Assembly: GCF_000308515.1 (NCBI RefSeq)
Contig: NZ_BAFV01000024.1
Location: 1-58,265 of the forward strand
Origin: Nocardia carnea NBRC 14403
GTDB taxonomy: Bacteria > Actinomycetota > Actinomycetes > Mycobacteriales > Mycobacteriaceae
Length of the DNA stretch: 58,265 nucleotides
Direction: 5' to 3'
Made by a program: the position numbers and the translations under genes. Under the pieces are notes generated by a model, which was not told the DNA's origin, ran no database searches, and saw nothing but the letters and a program-made list of their open reading frames with translations. This document shows positions 37,232 through 48,025 of the stretch, one piece after another (position 1 is the first letter of the stretch; every line of letters starts with the position of its first letter).

Positions 37232-37306
37232 TCGGGCCGGTATCCGGTGCCGTCCGCCGTAGCTGCGGCGCACGGCCGGGCATGCCCCAGTGGAAGGGCC
37301 TCAGCC

Positions 37307-38482
37307 ATGAGTGAAGAACAGGAGCGAAACGAGATGGGTCGCCTGGACAAAGATTCCGCGGCCGCGACCCCGGCGGAACCGACCGAGGCCGAACTCGACG
37401 CGATGTCGCGTGACGAGCTGGTCGAGCTCGGCACCGCACGGGACGGTGTCGAGGTCGTCTACCGGAGGGAACGCTGGCCGGTGCCGGGTACCCGCGCGGA
37501 GAAACGCGCCGAACGGCAGGTCGCGATGTGGTTCGCGATCTCCGGTCTGGCCGCGGCCGCCCTGGTGGGTGTGTTCCTGTTCTGGCCCTGGGAGTACAAG
37601 GGCAAAGACGACTCCGGCCACGGCATCTATTCGCTCGCCACCCCGCTGTACGGCCTGACCTTCGGTATCTCGATCCTGGCCATCGGTATCGCGGTGGTGC
37701 TGATCCGCAAGAAGTTCATTCCCGCGGAACTGTCGGTCCAGGACCGGCACGACGGCAAGTCCAGCGAGGTCGACCGGCGCACACTGGCCGCCCAGCTGTC
37801 CGACGCCGGCGAGACCTCCACCCTGGGCCGCCGCAAGCTGATCACCCGCACCGCCGGCGCCGGCGTCGGTGTGCTGGGTATCGGCGCACTGCTGGTGTTC
37901 GTCGGCGGCATGGTGAAGAACCCGTGGGCCAAGGGCGATAAATCGCCGCTGTGGGTGTCCGGCTGGACCCCCGACTACGAGGGCGAAACCATCTACATCC
38001 GCCGCGATACCGGCCGTCCGCAGGACATCGTGCTGGTCCGCCCCGAGGATCTCGACGCGGGCGCCATGGAAACCGTGTTCCCGTGGAAGGAATCCTGGCG
38101 TGGTGACGAGCATGCGACCCTGCAGTCGCTGCGCGGTATCCGCAACTCCGTGATGCTCATCCGCCTGCGGCCCGAGGATGCGAAGAACGCGATCAAACGT
38201 AAGGGCCAGGAGAGCTTCAACTTCGGCGATTACTTCGCCTACTCGAAGATCTGCACCCACCTCGGCTGCCCGACCTCGCTGTTCGAACAGCAGACCAACC
38301 GGATTCTGTGCCCGTGCCATCAGTCGCAGTTCTCCGCGACCGAATGGGGCAAGCCGATCTTCGGTCCGGCCGCACGGGCGCTACCGCAGCTGCCGATCAC
38401 CGTAAACTCAGAGGGGTACCTGGTCGCCAACGGTGACTTCATCGAACCCCTCGGCCCGGCCTTCTGGGAGCGTCGATCATGA
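37307..38482 (+). CDS. qcrA: cytochrome bc1 Rieske iron-sulfur subunit
   Basis: A 391-residue actinobacterial Rieske protein with three membrane helices (near 71-94, 112-134 and 183-203) instead of one. Cluster ligands are in CTHLGC (C316, H318) and CPCHQS (C335, H338), with C321-C337 as the disulfide. The ATG at 37307 has GGAAGGG upstream; a second ATG at 37334 is possible. It takes electrons from menaquinol and passes them to QcrC. The stop overlaps the qcrB start (ATGA at 38479-38482). Confidence 0.97.
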   Translation: MSEEQERNEMGRLDKDSAAATPAEPTEAELDAMSRDELVELGTARDGVEVVYRRERWPVPGTRAEKRAERQVAMWFAISGLAAAALVGVFLFWPWEYKGKDDSGHGIYSLATPLYGLTFGISILAIGIAVVLIRKKFIPAELSVQDRHDGKSSEVDRRTLAAQLSDAGETSTLGRRKLITRTAGAGVGVLGIGALLVFVGGMVKNPWAKGDKSPLWVSGWTPDYEGETIYIRRDTGRPQDIVLVRPEDLDAGAMETVFPWKESWRGDEHATLQSLRGIRNSVMLIRLRPEDAKNAIKRKGQESFNFGDYFAYSKICTHLGCPTSLFEQQTNRILCPCHQSQFSATEWGKPIFGPAARALPQLPITVNSEGYLVANGDFIEPLGPAFWERRS

Positions 38483-40116
38483 GTGCTGGAACCGGTGTAG
38501 GCCGCAAGATTGCGGCACAAGCCAACGAAATGGACGAGCGCTATCGCGGCGCCGCCTTTGTGAAACGGTCGATCAACAAGGTGTTCCCCACCCATTGGTC
38601 GTTCCTGCTGGGTGAGATCGCGCTGTACGCGTTCATCATCCTGCTGCTGTCGGGTATCTACCTGACGCTGTACTTCGACCCGTCGATGGCGCATGTCACC
38701 TACGACGGCGCCTACCAGCCGCTGCGCGGTGTCGGGATGTCGCGGGCGTACGAGACCGCGCTGAACATCTCCTTCGAGGTGCGCGGCGGCCTGTTCGTCC
38801 GGCAGGTGCACCACTGGGCGGCACTGCTGTTCGCGGCGTCGATCATCATCCACCTGTTCCGTATCTTCTTCACCGGTGCGTTCCGTAAACCGCGTGAAGC
38901 GAACTGGGTGATCGGGTCGCTGCTGCTGATCCTGGCCATGTTCGAGGGCTTCTTCGGCTACTCCCTGCCCGACGACCTGCTCTCCGGTACCGGTCTGCGT
39001 GCCGCGTTCTCCGGCATCACCATCGGCGTTCCGGTGGTGGGCACCTGGCTGCACTGGCTGATGTTCGGTGGCGATTTCCCCGGCGACATCATCGTGCCGC
39101 GTCTGTACATCGCCCATGTGTTGTTGTTGCCGGGCATCATGCTGGCGCTCATCGCCGCGCACGTGGCGATCGTCTGGTATCAAAAGCACACCCAGTTCCC
39201 CGGCCCGGGCCGCACCGAGAACAATGTGGTCGGTTCGCGGATCGTCCCGGTATTCGCCGCCGACCAGGGCGCGTTCTTCGCCTTCACGCTCGGTTTCGTG
39301 GCCCTGATGGGCGGGTTGTTGCAGATCAACCCGATCTGGAACCTGGGTCCGTACAACCCGTCACAGGTGTCGGCCGGTTCGCAGCCGGACTTCTACATGA
39401 TGTGGACCGACGGTATGGCCCGTCTGATGCCGCCCTGGGAGCTGTATCTGGGCCGGTACACGGTGCCCGCGGCCTTCTGGGTGGCGCTGATCATGGGCCT
39501 CGTGTTCGTGGTCCTCATCGCCTACCCGTGGATCGAGAAGAAGCTCACGGGTGATACTGCCCGGCACAATCTGCTGCAGCGGCCGCGTGACGTCCCGGTC
39601 CGCACGGCGATCGGCGCCATGGCGATCACCTTCTATGTGGTGCTCACGCTGTCCTGCGTCAACGACATCATCGCGCTCAAGTTCGATATCTCGTTGAACG
39701 CGACGACCTGGATCGGTCGTATCGGTCTGCTGCTCGGACCGCCGATCGCGTACTTCCTGGCCTACCGGTTCTGCATCGGCCTGCAGCGCAGCGACCGGGC
39801 GGTGCTGGAGCACGGTATCGAAACCGGCGTGATCAAGCGCCTGCCGCACGGTGAGTACATCGAGGTGCACCAGCCGCTGGGCCCGGTCGACGACCACGGC
39901 CACCCGCTGCCGCTCGAGTACCAAGGTGCGGTGGTGCCCAAGAAGATGAACCAGCTGGGTTCGGCCGGTCAGCCGGGCACCGGTAGCTTCCTGCGCCCCG
40001 ATCCTCCTTCGGAGAGCGAACACCATTTCGCGACCGAACTGGAAGAGGAGCACCGGCAGCTCGCCATCCTCAAGCGAGTGCAGGACGAAGCGCGCTCGAA
40101 CGGGCACGAACACTGA
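38479..40116 (+). CDS. qcrB: cytochrome bc1 cytochrome b subunit
   Basis: A 545-residue cytochrome b with eight membrane helices in an N-terminal cytochrome b6-like part and C-terminal subunit IV-like part. Heme-ligand histidine pairs lie in [22 protein letters not shown] and the [13 protein letters not shown] / [14 protein letters not shown] region; the [19 protein letters not shown] loop stands at the quinol-oxidation site (PPW in place of the common PEWY). The extended hydrophilic C-terminus (~430-545) is typical for mycolata. It is the target of Q203-type drugs in mycobacteria. It starts within the qcrA stop codon. A hairpin ends the operon. Confidence 0.97.
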   Translation: MSAGTGVGRKIAAQANEMDERYRGAAFVKRSINKVFPTHWSFLLGEIALYAFIILLLSGIYLTLYFDPSMAHVTYDGAYQPLRGVGMSRAYETALNISFEVRGGLFVRQVHHWAALLFAASIIIHLFRIFFTGAFRKPREANWVIGSLLLILAMFEGFFGYSLPDDLLSGTGLRAAFSGITIGVPVVGTWLHWLMFGGDFPGDIIVPRLYIAHVLLLPGIMLALIAAHVAIVWYQKHTQFPGPGRTENNVVGSRIVPVFAADQGAFFAFTLGFVALMGGLLQINPIWNLGPYNPSQVSAGSQPDFYMMWTDGMARLMPPWELYLGRYTVPAAFWVALIMGLVFVVLIAYPWIEKKLTGDTARHNLLQRPRDVPVRTAIGAMAITFYVVLTLSCVNDIIALKFDISLNATTWIGRIGLLLGPPIAYFLAYRFCIGLQRSDRAVLEHGIETGVIKRLPHGEYIEVHQPLGPVDDHGHPLPLEYQGAVVPKKMNQLGSAGQPGTGSFLRPDPPSESEHHFATELEEEHRQLAILKRVQDEARSNGHEH

Positions 40117-40140
40117 CCTGCGGCCGGTTCGCAATATCGC

Positions 40141-40179
40141 CCGATGGCGCCCTCGGAAATTTTCCGGGGGCGCCATCGG
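40141..40179 (+). terminator. hairpin terminator after qcrB
   Basis: The stem ccgatggcgccc / gggcgccatcgg is extended by inner pairing cgga..tccg across an AT-rich loop and followed by cgttttcgg. It lies 25 bp after the qcrB stop. Confidence 0.85.
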
Positions 40180-40264
40180 CGTTTTCGGGGCCGGTGACGG
40201 ATCGATGCCGGTCGCCGGCAGCGTGCTCACCTCATGCGAATCAGCGGCATCGGGCGCCCGCGCC

Positions 40265-40304
40265 CATATAGTTGACTATTTTTGAAATTTGGTCATATAG
40301 TCAT
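40265..40304 (+). promoter_or_regulatory. sigma-A promoter with overlapping operator of the tetR-LLM operon
   Basis: TTGACT (40272-40277) and TATAGT (40296-40301) are spaced 18 bp, near consensus, and TATAGT ends six bases before the ATG, so the mRNA is probably leaderless. Overlapping repeats suit autoregulation: atagttgactat palindrome (40268-40279), gactat/atagtc arms (40274-40279 and 40297-40302), and catatagt twice (40265 and 40294). Confidence 0.65.
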
Positions 40305-40307
40305 GAA

Positions 40308-41024
40308 ATGTCATCCGGAATGCGTGTGCGAAGCGAAGAAGCCCGTAGGGAACGGGCCGCGCGGATACTCGACGCCGGCGCGGAACTGATGCTCCGCATC
40401 GGGGCGCGCCGGATCACGGTCGACGAAGTGGCCGATCGTGCGGGAATCGGTAAAGGCACCGTCTACCTGCATTGGAAGACCAGAGACCAGCTGCTCCTCG
40501 CGGTGTTGCAGCGTGAGGTGGCCCGATCGCTCGACCGGCTCGTCGCGGCCCTGCGCGCGGACCCCGCGGTGGCGGCGCTGCACAAACTCACCGAGGTCCA
40601 ATTCCTCGGCGTGATGCGCCAACCCCTGCTGCGCGCGATGTACACCGCCGATTCCGACGTGCTCGGTAGATCTGCCGGGTTGCACGCCGCCCAGGATGAT
40701 CGGCACCACCGCCTCTTCGAGGAATACCTGTCGATGCTGGCGGAGCACGGCCTGCTGTGTGCGGATATGCCGGTACCCGAGATCTCCTACGGCTATCACG
40801 CGGTGCTGCACGGCTATCTGAACGAGGATTCCTACGAGCGGGGCGCACCGGATCTCGCCCTGGAACGGAAGGCGCAGCTACTGGCCACCACCGTGCGCCG
40901 TGGTTTCGAACCTCCCGGAGAAATCCCCCTCGAGATACTGCGGGAAATCTGTCCCGCCGTCACCGAATTGTTCGCCGAAGCGGCCGGTCTGAGCCGGGCA
41001 AGCCTGTCCGGCAGCGAGGATTGA
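40308..41024 (+). CDS. TetR-family transcriptional regulator
   Basis: A 238-residue TetR protein from the ATG at 40308. The DNA-binding domain reads ARRITVDEVADRAGIGKGTVYLHWKTRDQLL at about residues 30-60. The ligand domain is helical (ARSLDRLVAALRADPAVAAL, LFEEYLSMLAEHGLLCADM). The gene starts directly at an excellent promoter whose repeats it probably binds. The next gene, an F420-type oxidoreductase, starts one base after its stop, so the regulator likely controls that enzyme and itself. The inducer is unknown. It has no counterpart in the matching M. tuberculosis stretch. Confidence 0.92.
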   Translation: MSSGMRVRSEEARRERAARILDAGAELMLRIGARRITVDEVADRAGIGKGTVYLHWKTRDQLLLAVLQREVARSLDRLVAALRADPAVAALHKLTEVQFLGVMRQPLLRAMYTADSDVLGRSAGLHAAQDDRHHRLFEEYLSMLAEHGLLCADMPVPEISYGYHAVLHGYLNEDSYERGAPDLALERKAQLLATTVRRGFEPPGEIPLEILREICPAVTELFAEAAGLSRASLSGSED

Positions 41025-41025
41025 T

Positions 41026-41937
41026 ATGACTATGCGTATCGGAGTGCTGGTGCACGAACAGGGCAGCACCGTCGACACACTGGTGGAACGCGCCCACGCC
41101 GCCGCGGCCGCCGGACTGCGGAGCGTCTGGCTGGGGCAGCACTTCGGCTGGGACGCCCTCACCGCGGCCGCGGTGATCGGCCGGGAGGTACCTGCGGTCG
41201 AAGTGGGCACGGCCGTTGTCCCGACCTACCCGCGTCATCCGATGATGCTGGCGGGACAGGCTTTGACCGTTCAGTCGGCCGTCGGGTCCCGGCTGACCTT
41301 GGGGATCGGCGTGAGTCATCCGCACATCATCGAAGGGCAACTGGGTTACGACTTCCGACGTCCCGCGCACCATCTCCGCGAATACCTGGACGTGCTGATG
41401 CCGCTGCTGCGTGGTGAGGAGGTGGCGTTCACCGGCTCGGAAATAACGGCGGTCGGCCGGATCGGCACCGAGCCGACGCCCTCGCCGTCGGTGCTGATCG
41501 GTGCGCTCGGGCCGGCCATGCTGAGGATCGCGGGCGAATCGGCCGATGGCACCGTGACCACCTGGGTCGGCCCGGCGGCGCTGGAAAACCATGTGGTCCC
41601 GGTTCTCACCCGCGCCGCCGGCGAGGCCGGTCGCCCCCGTCCCCGCATCGTGGTCTGCCTATTCGTCGCGATAACCGAGGCCGCCGACGACCTCCGGACA
41701 GAACTGGCCGGCCGTTTCGGCGCTGCGGGCGGGATCGGCAGCTACCGGGCCGCGATGGAACGCGAAGGAGTCACCGGTCCGGAGCAGACCGCCCTGCTCG
41801 GTGACGAGAAGACGGTCGAGCGCCTGATCGGCAGTGTTTTCGCAGCCGGCGCGACGGAGTTGGTCGCCATGCCCGTGGGTTCGGCCGCTGAGCAGTCGCG
41901 AACCCTGCAGTTCCTGGGAGCGCTCACGGCTCGGTGA
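41026..41937 (+). CDS. LLM-class F420-dependent oxidoreductase
   Basis: A 303-residue luciferase-like monooxygenase-fold protein (TIGR03564 type). TMRIGVLVHEQGSTVDTLVERAHAAAAAG, VWLGQHFGWDALTAAAVIG, VEVGTAVVPTYPRHPMMLA and SRLTLGIGVSHPHIIEGQLGYDF are typical TIM-barrel blocks. PSVLIGALGPAMLRIAGESADG is the cofactor-phosphate region. In this branch F420 is the usual cofactor (mycobacteria, nocardiae), though FMN is possible. The substrate is unknown. It starts one base after the TetR stop and forms a two-gene operon with it. It converges on the exoribonuclease gene. Confidence 0.9.
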   Translation: MTMRIGVLVHEQGSTVDTLVERAHAAAAAGLRSVWLGQHFGWDALTAAAVIGREVPAVEVGTAVVPTYPRHPMMLAGQALTVQSAVGSRLTLGIGVSHPHIIEGQLGYDFRRPAHHLREYLDVLMPLLRGEEVAFTGSEITAVGRIGTEPTPSPSVLIGALGPAMLRIAGESADGTVTTWVGPAALENHVVPVLTRAAGEAGRPRPRIVVCLFVAITEAADDLRTELAGRFGAAGGIGSYRAAMEREGVTGPEQTALLGDEKTVERLIGSVFAAGATELVAMPVGSAAEQSRTLQFLGALTAR

Positions 41938-41951
41938 GTAGGCGCTGCGGG

Positions 41952-42440
41952 TCAGCGGCGCCGGGCTGCCTCGATCGCCTCGAATTTGGCGAGGTTGTGC
42001 CGCGCATCGGCCAGGGCGTCGTGTGCGTCACGCGGCGGGGGCGGCAACTCCGGGCGGCCGTGTGCCTCCCAGTGCTGCCGCAGCTCGTTCGTATAGCGGG
42101 GCAGGTCGGGCGGTAGATCCACCATCGACCCCCACAGTTGGCACAGCACCACATGGTCGTAGGCACCCACCCACGCCCACATCTCGGGCTGCACGGTCGT
42201 GCGCGGGACCAGGAACCGGTGCAGCTCCTCCCGGATCTGCGCCCGGGTCCGCCACAGCGGCGATGTCTGTGGGGGCAGCTTCGGCAGGACATGTTTGCTC
42301 ACCCAGGGCCCGGCCCGACCGGCATCGAACTCCGAGGAGACGGCATAGAACTCCCGTCCGTCCTCACAGACGACGCCGATCGATACGAGATCGATCACGC
42401 GACCGTCCTCGATGAACTCCGAATCGTAGAAATACCTCAA
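41952..42440 (-). CDS. 3'-5' exoribonuclease (Rv2179c type, DEDDh)
   Basis: A 162-residue RNase T-like exoribonuclease. The N-terminus LRYFYDSEFIEDGRVIDL supplies the D-x-E pair, WAWVGAYDHVVLCQLWG the second acidic site, and HDALADARHNLAKFEAI the DEDDh tail. Homologs begin MRYFYD, which places the start at the TTG at 42440 with GGAG 11 bases upstream; no ATG or GTG fits. The M. tuberculosis ortholog Rv2179c is a structurally known exoribonuclease that trims RNA 3' overhangs. In that genome it and aroG are co-oriented; here the exonuclease is turned relative to aroG. Confidence 0.92.
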   Translation of the reverse strand: MRYFYDSEFIEDGRVIDLVSIGVVCEDGREFYAVSSEFDAGRAGPWVSKHVLPKLPPQTSPLWRTRAQIREELHRFLVPRTTVQPEMWAWVGAYDHVVLCQLWGSMVDLPPDLPRYTNELRQHWEAHGRPELPPPPRDAHDALADARHNLAKFEAIEAARRR

Positions 42441-42485
42441 AATCGGTGGGTCTCCTCGGTGGTCGACAGAACGCACCGAGCTTAG

Positions 42486-43978
<1,493 letters not shown>

Positions 43979-43982
<4 letters not shown>

Positions 43983-45910
43983 GGCACTGCGACCAGCGAT
44001 ACCGAGGCACCGGATTCGACGTTCGCGTTGGCAGCGGGCCGTTGCGAGATCACGACCGAAGAGTCCAGCGGTGCGAACTGTCGCACCTCGACCTGCAAAC
44101 CCAGGCCTTCCAACGTGCTGCGGGCTTCGCTGACGGATTTGCCGACCACCGACGGCATGGTTACCGCCTCGGAAATCATCAAGGTGACCGAGGAACCGGC
44201 GTCGACGGTGGTGCCGACGCCGGGTTCGGTGCCGACAACGCGGCCCACTTCCACCAGTTCGTCGTAGACCTGCTGCTCACCGGCGACGGTGAGACCGAGG
44301 TCCTCGAGTTTCTTGCGGGCCTGCTCCGGGGTGTCGGCGCGTAGATCGGGCAGTTGGACCGGTTCGGATCCATTGCTCATCCAGACCTGCACATGCGCGC
44401 CCGCGGGGAGCACGGTGCCGGGCGCGGGATCGATCCGGGCCAGGGTGCCCTCGGGTGCGGTGCTGGCGACCTCGCCCGCGTCGACCGGTTGCAGGCCCTG
44501 ATCCCGGATCAGCTGCTGGACCTCGTCCCAGTCGGCGCCGGGCGAGACCGCGGGAACTTCCGGTTTACCGCTGGACACCAGGATATCGACGGTCGAGCCC
44601 TTGGTCTCGCGAGCACCCGGCCCCGGATCCGTACCCACCACACCACCGACGGGCACGGTATCGGAGGCCTTGTCCCGGGTTCCGGTCTCGAAACCGGCCT
44701 CCTGGAGTTCCACGGTGGCCTGCTCGAGCGTCATCCCGGCGACCGAGGGCACCGAGTTGTAGCGGCCCATACCCAGCCACCAGCCGCCGATCCCGACCAG
44801 CAGCGTCAATACCACCACCGCGGCCGTCCAGATCATCCCGTTGCGGCGCTTGGCGGCGTGACTTTCCTGGAAGGAGTTGTGCTGAGTGGGGCGCTGCGGC
44901 GGAATATAGGCTGGCGGCGGGGGTTCGTTCCGTGGCTGCGCCGTGGTCACCATCCGGGTCGGATGTGGGCCCTGCGCCGCGACGGGTTCGGGCACCGGAC
45001 GAGCGACGGGATGACGGGCGCTGGTGTGTTCCGCCGATTCCTGCGGCGCGGGAACCCGGTAATCGGGCAGGTTCAGCCGCGCGGCAATGGACCGTAGTTC
45101 GGCCACCATCTCCGTGGCGTCGGCGAACCGGTGCCCGGGTTCGCGAGCGGTCGCGCGGGCGACCAGCCGGTCGAATTCGGGCGGCACCCCGGAGATGAAC
45201 TCGCTCGGGCCCGGAACATCGTTCTCGACCCGCTGGTAGGCCACCGAGAGCGAATTGTCGCCGGTGAACGGCACCTTCCCGGTGAGTAGTTCGAAGATCA
45301 GGATGCCGAACGCGTACACATCACTGCGGGCATCGGCGCTACCGCTGGTGACCTGTTCGGGCGAGAGATAGGCGGCGGTGCCCAGGATGACGCTGGCCGA
45401 GGTGGTGTTGGCGGCCGCGACGGCGCGGACCAGACCGAAGTCGGCGATCTTGACATCGCCGCCGTCGGAGATGAGCACATTCTCCGGTTTCACATCACGA
45501 TGCACGAGACCGGCCCCATGCGCGACCCCTATCGCGGCCAGCACCGGTTCGGCGACGGCGCGGACCGCATGCGGCGGCATCGGCCCGCGTTCGCGCAGCA
45601 GTTCCCGCAGCGTCCCGCCCTGGACCAGTTCCATCACGAGGAACGGGTACTCGCCGTCCACGCCCTGGTCGTACACCTCGACGAGGGAGGGGTGTTTCAG
45701 CCCCGCCACCGCACGCGCCTCGAACTCGAACCGGGTCAGGAACTGCGGATCACCGGCGAACTTGGGATCCATCACCTTGATGGCGACCTGCCGGCCCAGC
45801 CGCGTGTCCACACCCCGGAACACCATCGACATCCCGCCCCGGGCGATCGGCGCGTCGATCCGGTAGCGCCGATCCAGTACGGCGCCGATCAATTCTCCTC
45901 CGGCTGTCAC
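43979..45910 (-). CDS. pknL: membrane Ser/Thr protein kinase PknL with four PASTA domains
   Basis: A 643-residue receptor kinase from the GTG at 45910, which has GGAG upstream. The kinase domain (~12-280) has the P-loop IARGGMSMVFRG, K45 in VAIKV, HRDVKPEN with D139, and DFG 157-159; the activation loop has TTSAS (169-173) as likely phosphorylation sites. A Pro-rich linker, one membrane helix (~359-380), and four extracellular PASTA repeats follow (NSVPSVAGM, PEVPAVSPG, EPVQLPDLR, VTMPSVVGK starts). M. tuberculosis PknL lacks PASTA repeats; corynebacterial PknL has them. Its DNA-binding substrate lies divergently next door. Confidence 0.95.
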
Positions 45911-46033
45911 GAACCTCTCCACCCTCGTACCGCGTCCACACGGTCGCCGCCGCTGCGGCTCCCACATGTTATCGGCCGAACCGGTGCGGGTGTCTCACCG
46001 CGTGCGAACGACCGCCGTCTACGGTTGTCTTCC

Positions 46034-46402
46034 GTGAGTACCTTTCCTTGCAGTGCCGATGTCCTGCCCGCCTCGGTACCGCTGCTCTCGTTACCCGATG
46101 TCGCGAAGAACCTGGGTGTCGTGGTGACCCGGGTGCACCAGATGCTGCGGGACAACCAGCTGCTCGCGGTGCGCCGGGACCGCGTGGTGGGGATCCCGGA
46201 GATCTTCTTCGACGAAACGGGTGCGGTACTGAAATTCCTGCCGGGCCTGATCACGGTGATGCGTGACGCCAAGTACACCGACGAGGAGATTCTGGAATGG
46301 ATCTTCACCGACGACGACACCCTGCCCGGTAAACCGGTTGAGGCGTTGCACGGCCCGCTGGCCCGCGAGGTACTGCGCCGCGCGGCCGCCGACCCCTTCT
46401 GA
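46034..46402 (+). CDS. PknL-substrate DNA-binding protein (Rv2175c-like)
   Basis: A 122-residue winged helix-turn-helix protein, ortholog of Rv2175c: LPLLSLPDVAKNLGVVVTRVHQMLRDNQL is the HTH, then VVGIPEIFFDETGAVLKFLPGLITVMRDAKYTDEEILEWIF. In M. tuberculosis it is phosphorylated by PknL on an N-terminal threonine, which abolishes DNA binding. The present N-terminus has Ser2/Thr3 (VSTFPCSADVL) that could serve the same purpose. It is divergent from pknL and separated by 123 bp. GTG start. Regulated targets are not known. Confidence 0.93.
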   Translation: MSTFPCSADVLPASVPLLSLPDVAKNLGVVVTRVHQMLRDNQLLAVRRDRVVGIPEIFFDETGAVLKFLPGLITVMRDAKYTDEEILEWIFTDDDTLPGKPVEALHGPLAREVLRRAAADPF

Positions 46403-46412
46403 CACTGCCTCT

Positions 46413-46435
46413 CCGCTCCGTGCTCTGAGGAGCGG
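46413..46435. terminator. weak hairpin between converging genes
   Basis: ccgctcc (46413-46419) and ggagcgg (46429-46435) form a 7-bp stem with a 9-base loop, between the PknL-substrate gene and crtB. Confidence 0.35.
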
Positions 46436-46480
46436 CAACGCCGGTCTCCCGGCCGCACGCATCGCCCAGGACGCGTAGGG

Positions 46481-48025
46481 CTACCGGCGCAGCGCGGCGC
46501 GGGCCGCCAGTCGCAGTCGGCGCGGGCCCGGGACCACGGCGCGCTGTGCGAACACGTCGTAACCACCGTCTTCGATGCGGTCCAGGATGGCCGCGTACAC
46601 GGTGGCGGCTGTGCGTATGCCAGGGCGTACGCGTGGGCTGAGTAACTCGATGCCCGGATCCGCGCGGCGGTAGAGGTCGCGGTTGACGGCGATGAGGTGC
46701 GCGAGCGCGCGGCTGACTCGGCGATCGGTGCTGCGGGTTCGATGGCAGTACACCAACAGCTCCTCGTCGACGCCGAACGCGGCGAGTTCGTCGGCGGGCA
46801 GGTAGATGCGGTTGCGGTCGAGGTCTTCGCCGATATCGCGCAGAAAATTGGTGAGCTGGAAGGCGTTGCCCAGAGCAGCCGCCGCGGGTTCGGCCGCCGC
46901 CCGGGGGACGACCGTTCCGAGTACCGGAAGCAGCTGCAGACCGATGGCCGCCGCCGATCCGCGCATGTATTCGTCCAGGGCAGCCATGGTCGGGTAGCGG
47001 TTCCGGAACAGCGGTGAACCGGGGGCGTCCATACGCATGGAGTCCAGGAACGTCCAGAAGTACCGCGGATCTACGTCGAACCGGGTGACGGTGTCGGTGA
47101 GTGCCAGGGCGATCTGTCCGAACCCGGCGGGCAGCTCGGCGAGTCGGGGCGGGTCGAGCGGGGTGCTCGGGCCGGGCGGGGCTGGGGCGAGTGGCGTGTA
47201 CTCGCCGGGCCGGGCGGAGTCGAACGAGGTGGCAGCGGTCGGCCGGGGGGAGTCGAGTCGCCGGTTCGCGGTCGACCGGGGTGAGTTGAACGGCGCGGTC
47301 GTGCCGACCTGTGGTGACTCGGCCGGGACGGTCGCGCTCAGGTCTGGCGGGACGAACAGGAGGGGCGCAGCGGACGGTGACCACGCGGTGCGCAGCGCGT
47401 ACTCGACGGCGTCCAGCACGGCCGCCGGGGAATCCCGGCGCACCGGGCCGTCGACGATATCGTCGACCATTCGCGCGAAGGCGTAGAGGGCGTGGACGGC
47501 GGGGCGCCGCTCGGCGGACAGCAGCCGGGTCGCCAGGTAGTAGGTGCGTCCGTGGACGGCGGCCGTCCGGCGACAGCGTTCGTACGCCCCGCGCAACATT
47601 TCGGGGTCGGCGATGCGGTGGGAACCGGTGGTGTAGGCGGCTGCGGCCGGATGCTCACGCGGTTCCGGGCGGGCAAGGTGATCGATATCCTCTCCGCTCA
47701 CCGTGGGACCGGTTGATCGCCCGTGCGTGGCTGCGGCGTTGTGCTCCGTTCGGGGCGTGGAGTCGCGTGTGGTCGGGGGCGCGGTGCTGTGCCCAGTGGG
47801 AAGCGCAGTGGTGACACCGGGACCGTGCTCGGTACCGGAGGCAGTGGGTGGGCTGCCCTGCACATTCCTCGACACGCGATTCGACGGAGGCTGCGCCGTC
47901 GACGCCGGTGTCGCCGACTGCGGCGCTGTTGCGGACCGGGCGGGTGCTGCCGGGGCGGCTTCGGGCTGTCCAGCGGCGTGGAGACCGAGTTCGCTGAAGG
48001 GTTTCGGGCCGTGTTCGGCGTTCAC
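46481..48025 (-). CDS. crtB: phytoene synthase with low-complexity extension and insertion
   Basis: About 514 residues; standard CrtB is roughly 300. The core joins two GGPP molecules to phytoene: RTYYLATRLLSAERRPAVHALYAF, the first Asp motif MVDDIVDGP (188-192), GNAFQLTNFLRDIGEDLDRN with the second (397-401), and VYAAILDRIEDGGYDVFAQRA at the end. Residues ~1-140 are an Ala/Pro/Thr/Ser-rich extension, and 216-300 form an inserted, degenerate repeat (FNSPRS, LDSPRP, FDSARP, LDPPRL). The GTG at 48025 overlaps the mptA stop (GTGA, 48022-48025), which supports this long start. A start near residue 110 cannot be excluded. Confidence 0.88.
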   Translation of the reverse strand: MNAEHGPKPFSELGLHAAGQPEAAPAAPARSATAPQSATPASTAQPPSNRVSRNVQGSPPTASGTEHGPGVTTALPTGHSTAPPTTRDSTPRTEHNAAATHGRSTGPTVSGEDIDHLARPEPREHPAAAAYTTGSHRIADPEMLRGAYERCRRTAAVHGRTYYLATRLLSAERRPAVHALYAFARMVDDIVDGPVRRDSPAAVLDAVEYALRTAWSPSAAPLLFVPPDLSATVPAESPQVGTTAPFNSPRSTANRRLDSPRPTAATSFDSARPGEYTPLAPAPPGPSTPLDPPRLAELPAGFGQIALALTDTVTRFDVDPRYFWTFLDSMRMDAPGSPLFRNRYPTMAALDEYMRGSAAAIGLQLLPVLGTVVPRAAAEPAAAALGNAFQLTNFLRDIGEDLDRNRIYLPADELAAFGVDEELLVYCHRTRSTDRRVSRALAHLIAVNRDLYRRADPGIELLSPRVRPGIRTAATVYAAILDRIEDGGYDVFAQRAVVPGPRRLRLAARAALRR

